Positions 19,741-28,519 of a DNA stretch of 64,000 nucleotides are shown one piece after another; within the stretch, counting starts at the first letter, position 1; every line of letters starts with the position of its first letter. The DNA is from Mobiluncus massiliensis. Its GTDB lineage: Bacteria; Actinomycetota; Actinomycetes; Actinomycetales; Actinomycetaceae. Location of the stretch: contig NZ_OX458329.1 in NCBI RefSeq assembly GCF_949769255.1, positions 1,984,001 through 2,048,000 on the forward strand, given 5' to 3'. A program made the position numbers and the translations under genes. The notes below the pieces were generated by a model that worked only from the letters and a program-made list of their open reading frames with translations, searched no databases and had not been told where the DNA came from.

Positions 19741-21015
19741 TTAGGCGGATTTGGCGGTAGAAACCGCAGACACGGCTTCACCGTTAGCAATCAGGGCTTT
19801 TTCCTGTTCCACGGTCAGGGCCAGACGCCGGATGCCTTCGCGAATTTGTTCCTCTGGAGGGTAGCAGTAGGCGATGCGCAGATAATCGGAGCCGCGTCCG
19901 TCCGCGTAAAAAGCTGTGCCAGAGACGTAAGCGACCAGGTTTTGCACGGCGCGGGGCAGCATCGCGTTCGTGTTGAGGCCCGCGGGGAAATGCACCCAGG
20001 TGTAGAAACCGCCGACCGGATGAGTCCACGTGCAGTCAGGGAGGTATTTCTTAAGGGCTTCCAGAGTGGCGCGCGCCCGACCGCGGTACATGACGCGGAA
20101 CTTGTCGACTTGACCGTACCAGTCAAAGTCGTGAAGGTATTTCGAGATAGACATTTCGGCGGCCATCGAAGGAGTCAGGATGGCGGTTTCGTTAGCGACC
20201 ACCAGCTTTTGCGTAATTTGGTCGGGAGCCAGCGCCCAGCCGATACGAAAACCGGGGGCGAACATCTTGGAGAAAGAACCCAGGTAGATGATGCCATCGG
20301 GGTTGAGGGGCTGCAGGGCCGGATAGAGATGACCGTCAAAACCGAGCAAGCCGTAAGGGTTGTCCTCCAAAATCAGCAGGTGGTGGCGTTGGCAAATTTC
20401 CACGATTTGCGGACGACGCTGTTCAGTCAGGGTCATGCCGCCGGGGTTGTGGAAATTCGGGACGGTATAGAGGAACTTAGCCGGGCGACCGGCCATTTCC
20501 AGCTCAGTCGCGGCTTCTTCCAGAGCCTCGGGAATGAGCCCATCCTGATCCATTAAAACGTGATGGACATCACACTGATAGGAGTGGAACACCGACAGGG
20601 CGCCGACATAGGAGGGGGCTTCCACCAAAATCGGGTCACCAGGATCCACAAAAAGCTGGGTGACCAGGTCTAATGCGTGTTGAGAACCGGCGGTGACAGT
20701 GACGTTGGCGGCAGAGGCGTGAATGCCTTCCAAGCTCATAATGTCAGTGATTTGCTCGCGCAACACTTCCAAACCCTGACCGCCACCGTACTGCATAGCG
20801 GTGGCCCCGTCCTTCTCAAACATCTGCTGGAAAGAACGCGCAATCTGGTGCAGGGGCAAGTCTTTCAGGTTTGGCATACCACCGGCCAGAGAAACGACCT
20901 CCGGGCGGGAGGCTACGGCAAACAGGGCTCGGGTCTCGCTGATTTTCAGGTTGCTGGCGCGCACCGAAAATCGATCCGACCAGTCGGTTTGGCTCATTAC
21001 AGAATCAGAAGTCAT
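19741..21015 (-). CDS. PLP-dependent class I/II aminotransferase (2-aminoadipate/aromatic type)
   Basis: A 424-residue fold-type I PLP enzyme. The cofactor lysine lies in LGSFSKMFAPGFRIGW near residue 240. The substrate/phosphate-binding stretch is VTAGSQHALDLV and the PLP ring contact is LYTVPNFHNPGG. The family interconverts amino acids and 2-oxoacids; the exact substrate cannot be assigned. ATG at 21015 has AAAGGAA at good spacing; a longer frame starts at 21090 without SD. Its location between trxA and parB is seen in several actinobacteria. Confidence 0.85.
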   Translation of the reverse strand: MTSDSVMSQTDWSDRFSVRASNLKISETRALFAVASRPEVVSLAGGMPNLKDLPLHQIARSFQQMFEKDGATAMQYGGGQGLEVLREQITDIMSLEGIHASAANVTVTAGSQHALDLVTQLFVDPGDPILVEAPSYVGALSVFHSYQCDVHHVLMDQDGLIPEALEEAATELEMAGRPAKFLYTVPNFHNPGGMTLTEQRRPQIVEICQRHHLLILEDNPYGLLGFDGHLYPALQPLNPDGIIYLGSFSKMFAPGFRIGWALAPDQITQKLVVANETAILTPSMAAEMSISKYLHDFDWYGQVDKFRVMYRGRARATLEALKKYLPDCTWTHPVGGFYTWVHFPAGLNTNAMLPRAVQNLVAYVSGTAFYADGRGSDYLRIAYCYPPEEQIREGIRRLALTVEQEKALIANGEAVSAVSTAKSA

Positions 21016-21279
21016 AAACACGTTCCTTTGAGATATTTCCTGCAAGTTTACGCTGGGGTGAAACTGAGCCAAAATTTCGGGACGACACACCGGGACACGA
21101 AAGCGGTCCCGCGCTGGGCCCGGGAGAAAGGAGTAAAGCCGGAGATCCCAGCGAAGGACCGCGGAGTAGTGTGTGTCCCTCTATTGTAATGGCTGAAACG
21201 CAAACGCGGAGGCGAATTCAGTTTCAGTGACGCAAAAACGTCACAACAGGGGGTTATCAGACGGTTCGTCTGAAAAACC

Positions 21280-21606
21280 TCAGGCGAGGGCGGCTTCAAT
21301 CTCTGATTTGAACTGAGAGCGGGGCCGGCCCCCGATAATCTGATGAACGACCTTGCCGCCCTTGAAAATGTTGAAGGTCGGAATGGCGGAAACGCCGTAC
21401 TGAGCCTGGATAGATGGGTTGTTATCAACGTCACACTTGGCGACTTTCAGACGATCGCCAAAGTCAGCGGCAATCTGGTCCACAATCGGCGCCATCTGAC
21501 GGCACGGACCGCACCAGACGGCCCAGAAATCCACCAGTACCGGAACGTCAGATTCCAAAACCTCGGCAGTAAAATTGCTTTCGTTGACTTCAATTGCTTC
21601 GGACAT
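21280..21606 (-). CDS. trxA: Thioredoxin
   Basis: A 108-residue thioredoxin with the canonical WCGPC redox motif near residue 30 and cis-proline in SAIPTFNIF near residue 74. It reduces protein disulfides using electrons from TrxB. ATG at 21606 is best spaced from AAGGAA; an ATG 6 bp further upstream is too close to the SD. It is the neighbour of trxB, 70 bp downstream. Confidence 0.96.
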   Translation of the reverse strand: MSEAIEVNESNFTAEVLESDVPVLVDFWAVWCGPCRQMAPIVDQIAADFGDRLKVAKCDVDNNPSIQAQYGVSAIPTFNIFKGGKVVHQIIGGRPRSQFKSEIEAALA

Positions 21607-21676
21607 AGTCATTTCCTTTCTGTTGTGTTTCATTTCCCACCCGGTAGAGTAACCGGCCGGAAAATCTGTGCTGGGC

Positions 21677-22612
21677 TCAGAGGTTAATCTGAGCGTCTTG
21701 GTCGTTAATGTAGCGATCCGCGTCAATGGCGGCGCGGCAACCGGAAGCCGCGGAAGTCACCGCTTGGCGATAAATCGCGTCAGTGACATCACCAGCGGCG
21801 AACACGCCCGGCATGGAAGTTCGTGTGGAGGGAGAATCGACCCAAATATTGCCTTGGGCATCCAACTGTAACTGATCGCTAACCAGCTCGGTGCGCGGCA
21901 GGTGACCAACAGCAATAAAGATGCCGCCGACCGGTACAGTCTTGGTTTCCCCGGTTTGCACGTTTTTGAGAGTAACAGATTCGACCTTGTCCGTGCCGTT
22001 GATGGACTCAACCACCGTGTTGAACTCGAAGGAAATCTTATCTTCCTTAAACGCCTTGGCCTGCATAGCTGCGCTGGCCCGCAACTCATCCCGACGGTGC
22101 ACCACCGTGACCGAGGAGCCGTAGTGGGTCAGGAACACGGCCTCCTCCATCGCGGAGTCCCCGCCGCCAACGACCATAATGGGTTGGTCACGGAAAAAGA
22201 ACCCGTCACAGGTGGCGCAGTAAGACACCCCGTGCCCGGCGTGCTTTTCCTCACCCGGAACATCCAAAGTGCGGTAACCCGACCCGGTCGCGATAATGAC
22301 CGTGCGGCCCTGGTGAGTACCCTCATCCGTCACGACAGTCTTAATGTCGCCGCGCAAGTCCAGCTTCAGGGCATCCTCATAGATGACTTCAACCCCGAAA
22401 CGTTCGGTTTGATCCAGCATTTCCTGCATCAAGTCCGGGCCTTGAATCCCGTCTTTAAACCCGGGATAGTTTTCCACCAGGGTCGTGTTCATCAGCATCC
22501 CGCCGATATTCATCGACCCTGCCACCAGCAGCGTTTTCAAGGCTGAACGTCCGGCGTAAATCCCAGCGGTGTAGCCGGCCGGACCCGAACCGATAATAAT
22601 GACGTCGTACAA
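21677..22612 (-). CDS. trxB: Thioredoxin reductase (NADPH)
   Basis: A 311-residue FAD enzyme transferring electrons from NADPH to thioredoxin. The FAD-binding GxGxxG is IIGSGPAGYTAGIYAGR near residues 5-21. The redox-active motif is YCATCDGFFF near 130, followed by the NADPH-binding VVGGGDSAMEEAVFL. The C-terminal FAD site is GVFAAGDVTD. The start is TTG at 22612 with AAAGGGAG upstream. It pairs with trxA and lies downstream of the murJ group. Confidence 0.97.
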   Translation of the reverse strand: MYDVIIIGSGPAGYTAGIYAGRSALKTLLVAGSMNIGGMLMNTTLVENYPGFKDGIQGPDLMQEMLDQTERFGVEVIYEDALKLDLRGDIKTVVTDEGTHQGRTVIIATGSGYRTLDVPGEEKHAGHGVSYCATCDGFFFRDQPIMVVGGGDSAMEEAVFLTHYGSSVTVVHRRDELRASAAMQAKAFKEDKISFEFNTVVESINGTDKVESVTLKNVQTGETKTVPVGGIFIAVGHLPRTELVSDQLQLDAQGNIWVDSPSTRTSMPGVFAAGDVTDAIYRQAVTSAASGCRAAIDADRYINDQDAQINL

Positions 22613-22750
22613 AAAGACTCCCTTTGGTAGAAAACAGTAGTTTAAATTTATTGTAGCTGTGAATCCTTACCAAGGAGATAGAATTCGCTGAGAGCCTAGC
22701 GAAAAATGTGCCGAAAACCGGCTGACTTGGGCAAAGCCAAATGTCTAACT

Positions 22751-23671
22751 CTAACCGAGGACCTGTATCTCGGAAATATTCAAACGAAACTCGCCGCCGG
22801 CAGCGGTAGGCATCTCGGTACACCACAAAACCAGGCTGTTCGTTTCCACCGGCTGAGCCAGATGATAGGTGACTGTAGAGGACAAGGGTTGAGACCCCAA
22901 GACGGTAGCCTCGCGGAAATTCTCGGCATTGCCCTGACGCAGCTCCAGATTGCCTCCTGTAGAGGCAGAGCTCACCACGACTTTCTTAACCCGCACCGGA
23001 GACTCTCCGAGGTTTATCACCAGTCCGTAACCGCGTCCCCCAGCCAACACGGCCGAACGCAGCGCGGCACTGCGCCAAGACGTCTCGGGCTTACCGTCAA
23101 CAGCTAAGCCAGCCAGTTCCGGATGGTCATAGCCATCGGGCAAACCAGAAACGGAAGCGACACCGGCGATGGGTAGCGGGGTCGGCTCGGCTTCAGGAAG
23201 CACCTGCAAATCAGGAACGGGGGATAAGTCCAGGGAATTATCGGTCGGTACTGACGCGGAATGCGGCCAGAACCAGACCAGCAGCGCCAAAATCGTGACC
23301 ACCGCAACCGCCAGCACTGTAATCTTTAGCGTCAGCGCCGATTCGGCGGCGGGAACTTCCTCATGTTTGGGAGTGTAGTCGGTGGCAGCCTGGCGGGCAT
23401 CGCTGATGCTGGTGTTCAAAACTTCGGTGGTTTCGGCTTTCCAGCTGACCCAATCTTTGCGCAGGCGCTTGCGGTCAGCGCCCCAAGCCTTGCCGGTGGT
23501 TTCGTCAATGACATCCTCACCGGTCAAGGTGTCTTCATCAGGCACGTCAATGACATTTTCCTCGGAATCAGCCGATTGGGACGAATCGTTGAATAGCGGA
23601 GTGGGCTGAGGAGGAACACCAGTAGAGACAGAACGAAACACCGGTGTGCCGTTTGACTTGGTGTTATCCAC
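22751..23671 (-). CDS. Single-pass membrane protein with extracytoplasmic discoidin-like domain
   Basis: A 306-residue protein. The first ~110 residues are hydrophilic and acidic (cytoplasmic). One membrane helix follows at about 113-133 (LTLKITVLAVAVVTILALLVWFW), then a Pro-rich linker. The outer domain (about 175-306) starts with SGLPDGYDHPELAGLAVDGKPETSWRS and ends with EFRLNISEIQVLG, the pattern of F5/8-type discoidin folds. In mycobacteria a similar outer domain is fused to MurJ through a pseudokinase; here it is a separate gene 81 bp after murJ and I see no kinase fold. Starts GTG with a purine-rich SD. A regulator or glycan sensor for MurJ is inference. Confidence 0.6.
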   Translation of the reverse strand: MDNTKSNGTPVFRSVSTGVPPQPTPLFNDSSQSADSEENVIDVPDEDTLTGEDVIDETTGKAWGADRKRLRKDWVSWKAETTEVLNTSISDARQAATDYTPKHEEVPAAESALTLKITVLAVAVVTILALLVWFWPHSASVPTDNSLDLSPVPDLQVLPEAEPTPLPIAGVASVSGLPDGYDHPELAGLAVDGKPETSWRSAALRSAVLAGGRGYGLVINLGESPVRVKKVVVSSASTGGNLELRQGNAENFREATVLGSQPLSSTVTYHLAQPVETNSLVLWCTEMPTAAGGEFRLNISEIQVLG

Positions 23672-23752
23672 GCCGCCCCCTTAATCTCAGCTGATTTATG
23701 TATTTTAGCCCGTGTTTGAAATTCGCGGCAAAACATCGGGGACTTCGCGTAG

Positions 23753-25480
23753 CTAGCGGCGCAACTTCGCGAGGAAGCCCCGCACTTCGCGTACCCGGAA
23801 AATCCACAGCATCCCGAAGTACAGGGGAGCCATGACCAGCGCCACCACCAGGCAACGCCACGCCCCGGAGACAAAAGTGGCACCGTAAGTCCAGTCCGCA
23901 CCGGGAGTCGGGATCACAAAAGTCAGCAACACCCAGGCCGGAATCCCCGCCACTAGCGTAGCCACCAGCAATCGCAGATAGTGCCCAAATATCTCTTGAA
24001 AAACGGATTGAGAAAAACCGCGGCGATGCAGCAACACCAGACCCAACACGGCCGAAGCGGTGAGAGACACCGGCTCGGCCGCGGTCGTGACCGGAACCCA
24101 GAAAAATGGGCTGAGCAGGAAATACGCAATCAACCCAAGGATGGCGGTCACGAACGGAAAGAACAACATCAGGAAAAACTGGGCGCGGGTGTCCTCCAAG
24201 GAATACAGAGCCCGCGAGGTGGTAGAGAAAATGACTTGTGCCGGAATGCCCAAGCTCAAAATGGTGAGAATGACCGCCAAAGCCTGGGCTTGCTGGGGCG
24301 GCAGGGCGGTGGCGGTGACATTGGCCAGGGGCAGGGCTCCCACAATCAACATGCCTGCCAAGAGGAAGTTAAACAGGCTCGATAACCGGGCGGCATGCAA
24401 ATAGTCCCCGGCCAAAGCCGGGATGTCATCCCTGGTGGCGTGCAGGGCCATGGAAGTAAAGACCGCGGTGGTTACGGAAATCGTCACCAGGGATTGGGGC
24501 AGCATATACAGCGTGTTGGCGTACTGGTAGATAGCGAAACCAGGATAGAAATTACCGTCCAGCTGACCGGCACCGTTAGCCGCCGAGGCGATACGCGCCA
24601 CAATGAGGTTCATGCACGTATTGGCTAACAATCCCGCGAAAGCCCAGGCCGCGACCCGTCCGGTGTGACGAAAACCCAAACCGTGCCAGTGAAAGTTGGC
24701 GCGCAGCCGAAAACCGAGATGCATCAGGGGAAACACCAGAATAATTGCTTGCAGGGCGATACCCAATGTCATGGAACCGGCCAAAAGGGCAATCCGGGGC
24801 GCATCCCAATTCGACACATCAAAGTCGTGGGACGGGGCGGTGCCGTAAAAGTTGATGAACACCCCCAGTCCGGCAATCCCCACCAGGTTATTGACCACCG
24901 GAGACCACATGTAAGGACCGAAGCTGGACAGGGAGTTCAACACTTGTCCCAGCAGCGCGTAGGTTCCGTAAAAGAAAATTTGCGGCAGACACCACAGGGC
25001 AAAAATGACGGTCAGGTTAAACAGCTTCGGCTGCATTCCCCCCGCGAACAGCATCACCAGCGGCCAGGCCAGGGCAACCGACAGCACAGTCAAACCCAAC
25101 AGAGCGATAGAAGCCAGGGTGAGCAGGGCATTTACCCGATCAACCCCCTCTTTACCGTCGTTATTCGCCAGCGCGCGCACGATGGTCGGCACCAGAATCG
25201 CGTTCAATATCCCGCCCGCCAGCAGGTTATACAGGGTGTTGGGCAGGATATTCGCGGTGTTGAAAGAGTCGGCGATACCAAACCCGCCAATAGCCACCAC
25301 CAGCAGCCATTGCCGCACAAAGCCCAGCACCCGGGACACCAAGGTTCCCGCCGCCATAATGGCGCTGGATTTCCCCGTTTTCGTGTTCGCCACCCCGTCA
25401 GCTACTTTGCGCAGCTGCGGGGGGTCTTTCGGGTTCGGGTTGGAATCCGACACCGGTTCATTCATCGGGTTTTCACTCAC
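23753..25480 (-). CDS. murJ: Lipid II flippase MurJ (MviN)
   Basis: A 575-residue MOP-superfamily flippase with about 14 transmembrane helices that exports the peptidoglycan precursor lipid II. Family features include the early SSAIMAAGTLVSRVLGFVRQ segment and the ADSFNTANILPNTLYNLLAGG region. The first ~35 residues are hydrophilic. The start GTG at 25480 overlaps the DUF6049 stop by 4 bp (GTGA), so translation is probably coupled. A downstream discoidin-like gene may be its partner. Confidence 0.94.
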   Translation of the reverse strand: MSENPMNEPVSDSNPNPKDPPQLRKVADGVANTKTGKSSAIMAAGTLVSRVLGFVRQWLLVVAIGGFGIADSFNTANILPNTLYNLLAGGILNAILVPTIVRALANNDGKEGVDRVNALLTLASIALLGLTVLSVALAWPLVMLFAGGMQPKLFNLTVIFALWCLPQIFFYGTYALLGQVLNSLSSFGPYMWSPVVNNLVGIAGLGVFINFYGTAPSHDFDVSNWDAPRIALLAGSMTLGIALQAIILVFPLMHLGFRLRANFHWHGLGFRHTGRVAAWAFAGLLANTCMNLIVARIASAANGAGQLDGNFYPGFAIYQYANTLYMLPQSLVTISVTTAVFTSMALHATRDDIPALAGDYLHAARLSSLFNFLLAGMLIVGALPLANVTATALPPQQAQALAVILTILSLGIPAQVIFSTTSRALYSLEDTRAQFFLMLFFPFVTAILGLIAYFLLSPFFWVPVTTAAEPVSLTASAVLGLVLLHRRGFSQSVFQEIFGHYLRLLVATLVAGIPAWVLLTFVIPTPGADWTYGATFVSGAWRCLVVALVMAPLYFGMLWIFRVREVRGFLAKLRR

Positions 25481-27897
25481 GCCTGGTCTCCCGTTTTGAG
25501 CTTACGGTTCTTTGGGCCTTTCACAATACGCCGGACTATCCCGAAAACCAACACGGCAGCCAGCAAGCCAGCCACAATATAGGTTCCGGTGGACTCCCAT
25601 TCGGCTCTGACCCGGACCCGGATAGTTTCCGGGGTCCCGATGCTTTGCCCCTCCGGGTTGGTCAGTTGCACAGTGACCTGCACGTCCCCGGAACCGACTG
25701 CTTTTACGGGAATGCGGAACTGGCCGATGGAATGGGGGGCAATCGTGAGGGTTTCGACCGGATCGAACTGCAGACGGGTATCCGTTGGGGTCAGTTTCAG
25801 GCGTACGCTCACGGCTTGGTCCCAGCCGTTGGAGACGGAAATCGGCAGTTGGGCGGTCTTATCTATGAGGTTGATGACCGAGGCGGGTTGCGAGTTGATT
25901 AGGCCGAAAATGGTCGCGGAAATGTCGGGGTCAATAGTGTTGGGCACCACGTCGTCGGATTGGGCTGGTTTGGAAGCGGCCGAGGACTCATGGCGCGCCG
26001 AGGATTTACCGGCCCAGATGGAGCCATCGGGAGAGCTGGTGCTGCAGGTCGCACAGGCACTGGCGACCTGGAGAGCCGAAAACATGGAGTTAAACCGTCC
26101 CGGGTCGGACACGGCAGAGCTCAGGGCACTACCCGCACGCAGATTATCCGCCGCCGCAAACGTAGGATTGGTAAACCATGTCAATTGTTTTTGTCCGGGA
26201 ACTAGCGTTTTAGAACCGGTAGAAAACGCGTGAGAATCGTTTTGTCCAGCCAGTGACGGCGCCGGCACCGTGACAGTTCTGGGGTGAGCAGCGGCGTTGT
26301 CATCAGGCTGGGGCAGTACCGTGTTCCAGGCCGGGAAACTCAGCCAGCGAGCCTGACCGAGCCCTTGCATCACGGCCTTTTGCGCCGGCGTAGCACTGTA
26401 ATCGCGGTCGGCACCGGCCGCAAACAGGCGCGGGGCAAAGGGCCGCTGCCGGGTCAGCACCGCCGTGGACGCTAGCGCCCACTGCCGAGCCCCCACTGCA
26501 GAAAGCCGATATTCCGTGGGAATCTGTGCCGCATCCAGCGCTGGTTTACCGTTCAACAGCCGGGACAAGTCCGCGTCCAGGGTCCAACCGGCCGCGGTGA
26601 CGTCTCCAGGCTCGGAAAACTTGATGGTTTTACGACTATCCGCGTCATATGCGGGCGGTTTTGCCGACTCCTTAAATTCGGAGTCCGGGGACAGCAGCAG
26701 CGGGTGATTCCCCCAAGTCGCTACCTCTTGCGCGACATCGCCGGTGGGTGAGTACGACACCGTAAAGTCCGGCCATAACACCAGATTTCCTTGATAATCC
26801 GGGATTCTTTGGGTGACTTTGGTACCCAGGTCAACCGCGGTGGTGCGCAGTAAATCCTGGGCGGCCGGCGCCAGCCAGCTGGTGTTCGACGCCCCAAAAT
26901 CTCCCGGCGGTAGATACGCGGGAGGCTGCTGCCCGCAGTTGCCCGCCGCGAGCAGTTCTCGTAGCGGTGCCACGGTGGGACGCGGCTCAGTGCCGGGAGA
27001 GGGGGTCGTGTCGGTCAAATTCAACAGGCGGGAGGCCGCATCCAAACCGTTCAACTCGGTGGCAATCAAAAACGGGTCATAGACGAGAGTCAGCGGGGTG
27101 GTGTCCGCTAGGGCGCACACGTCCACGAGTCTCTGGTTCGGGCGACTGCCCAAGTTCGGTAGCGCGCGGTCTGCAGCCAAAACATCGGCGCGCGTGGTGG
27201 TGAGGGGTACGAAAGACAGCAGCTCGCTGGGTTTAAAGGCCGCCCCGGAATCCCACAGCAGGAAAGACCGGTCCTGGGAGATGTGGGACAAATCAGCGCC
27301 AGACGCTTTGTTCGTCCCGGACGTGGCCGGATCCGGAACAAAAGTCAAGGTCAGGGGCCGAGGTCCCCACCGATCCGTGCCCGCCAGCGGCAGATCCTTC
27401 ACCGGCACGTGCAGCGTCACCTGCTGGGGTTTACCCGCGGTGAGATGGGTAATTTGCTGGGTCGAGACGGTTTGGAGGTTTCTCTGTAAACGCGCGTCAT
27501 TGTCTCGGGCGTCCATCCACTGGTTCAGTTCTTCGCGCGTGACGGGGGTTTGGGTCGAAACTTCGAGCCTCAGCGTGCCCGAGGAGGCTTGGTGGTAATC
27601 AGAGTTGACCTCAAGTAGGGCGTTTACAGTCAATTCGGTGGTGTCTGGGGTGACGATGGGGGTCATCGCGGTGATTTCCAGGTGAACGCCCTGGTGATTG
27701 AAGCCCGATCCGCAAAAGGCGGGAGCGGAGCGTGAGCTGGTCGCGGACGTACAGGGGCTCGCAGAAGGGGTGGGGGAAGGTTTTTCCGTTTGGGCCTGTG
27801 CTAGGCCGGACGTGCCGCCAGCTAGCGACACGACAGACAACGCCGCTAAACCGAGAAAGACGCGGGAAATGAACGGAATCGACCGGCGCACCTTCAA
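25477..27897 (-). CDS. DUF6049 family exported membrane-anchored protein
   Basis: An 806-residue protein. It has an N-terminal signal sequence (hydrophobic stretch FLGLAALSVVSLAGG, then an Ala-rich cleavage region), a Thr/Ser/Pro linker and a large extracytoplasmic region. One C-terminal membrane helix (YIVAGLLAAVLVFGIVRRIV) ends in a short basic tail. DUF6049 proteins are found between the NUDIX and murJ genes across actinobacteria, exactly as here, and their role is not established. I chose TTG at 27897 because it forms a TTGA overlap with the NUDIX stop; a GTG at 27891 is the alternative. The frame upstream to 27990 would overlap the NUDIX gene and is not preferred. Confidence 0.82.
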   Translation of the reverse strand: MKVRRSIPFISRVFLGLAALSVVSLAGGTSGLAQAQTEKPSPTPSASPCTSATSSRSAPAFCGSGFNHQGVHLEITAMTPIVTPDTTELTVNALLEVNSDYHQASSGTLRLEVSTQTPVTREELNQWMDARDNDARLQRNLQTVSTQQITHLTAGKPQQVTLHVPVKDLPLAGTDRWGPRPLTLTFVPDPATSGTNKASGADLSHISQDRSFLLWDSGAAFKPSELLSFVPLTTTRADVLAADRALPNLGSRPNQRLVDVCALADTTPLTLVYDPFLIATELNGLDAASRLLNLTDTTPSPGTEPRPTVAPLRELLAAGNCGQQPPAYLPPGDFGASNTSWLAPAAQDLLRTTAVDLGTKVTQRIPDYQGNLVLWPDFTVSYSPTGDVAQEVATWGNHPLLLSPDSEFKESAKPPAYDADSRKTIKFSEPGDVTAAGWTLDADLSRLLNGKPALDAAQIPTEYRLSAVGARQWALASTAVLTRQRPFAPRLFAAGADRDYSATPAQKAVMQGLGQARWLSFPAWNTVLPQPDDNAAAHPRTVTVPAPSLAGQNDSHAFSTGSKTLVPGQKQLTWFTNPTFAAADNLRAGSALSSAVSDPGRFNSMFSALQVASACATCSTSSPDGSIWAGKSSARHESSAASKPAQSDDVVPNTIDPDISATIFGLINSQPASVINLIDKTAQLPISVSNGWDQAVSVRLKLTPTDTRLQFDPVETLTIAPHSIGQFRIPVKAVGSGDVQVTVQLTNPEGQSIGTPETIRVRVRAEWESTGTYIVAGLLAAVLVFGIVRRIVKGPKNRKLKTGDQA

Positions 27898-28406
27898 CTG
27901 CGCACCCCCAACATTTTTCGAGCCAACGCTCCAATGCGGCGTTCGGCTGGAAAAGCCAAACGTTTGTCCAGCAGGGACAGCGGCACCCATTGCGCGGTGC
28001 AGGCCTCGTGGTCAGGGTCGCCCTCCGCCGTAATCTCACCACCGGTCGCCTCCAGCAAAAAGTGGTGAACGACCTTGTGAACCCGCCGATCCGGGCCGGA
28101 AAACCAGTAATCCATCGAGGAGAGGTAACGCACCGGACGGCACTCGATGCCGGTTTCCTCCTGGACTTCACGAGCGGCGGCTTGGGGAATGGTTTCCTCC
28201 GGTTCCACGTGCCCCTTGGGCAGCAGCCATTCCAGACGACCGGCGCGACCTTGACGCAAAATCAACGCGGCGCACACCTTTCCCTCAATGAGTTTCACCG
28301 CCAGCCCGCCCGCGCTGACCTCTTCCACTATGGGCAGCAGGCGCCCCGAACGCGACCGGTAAAAGCCCTCGGGGACGGGCTGATTCGATTCCGGCGCGGC
28401 TGACAT
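27894..28406 (-). CDS. NUDIX hydrolase
   Basis: A 170-residue hydrolase of nucleoside-diphosphate-linked substrates. The Nudix box is GHVEPEETIPQAAAREVQEETG at about 69-90 and matches G-x5-E-x7-R-E-U-x-E-E-x-G-U. The substrate is unknown; homologues at this actinobacterial locus are MutT-like. No SD precedes ATG 28406, and a TATAAA lies only 8 bp upstream, so the mRNA may be leaderless. It is the first gene of the leftward NUDIX-DUF6049-murJ unit and divergent from cca. Confidence 0.93.
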   Translation of the reverse strand: MSAAPESNQPVPEGFYRSRSGRLLPIVEEVSAGGLAVKLIEGKVCAALILRQGRAGRLEWLLPKGHVEPEETIPQAAAREVQEETGIECRPVRYLSSMDYWFSGPDRRVHKVVHHFLLEATGGEITAEGDPDHEACTAQWVPLSLLDKRLAFPAERRIGALARKMLGVRS

Positions 28407-28414
28407 ACGTCGAT

Positions 28415-28420
28415 TTTATA
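28415..28420 (-). promoter_or_regulatory. -10 element of the NUDIX-DUF6049-murJ unit
   Basis: On the minus strand TATAAA ends 8 bp before the NUDIX ATG. With a usual 6-7 bp distance to the start point, transcription would begin at or next to the start codon. No good TTGACA-like -35 is visible. Confidence 0.45.
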
Positions 28421-28519
28421 TAAAATAGTGCCGAGGTTTTTCTAACCGGTTGAAAACCCGGTAAAAAGTCCCGGTAATAGGCCAATCATTGCGAGGAAAC
28501 GTACCCAGAAAGGAGGGTC

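Noticed and set aside
19684-20556. 290-codon plus-strand frame over the aminotransferase
   Set aside because: Antisense to a well-supported PLP enzyme with a good SD; translation lacks family features.
21040-21200. Possible T-box or riboswitch upstream of the aminotransferase
   Set aside because: Paired GC-rich segments exist, but the T-box core motif and a specifier loop could not be found on the correct strand.
24665-25582. 305-codon frame antisense to murJ
   Set aside because: Gln/His/Arg-rich shadow of the hydrophobic MurJ codons.
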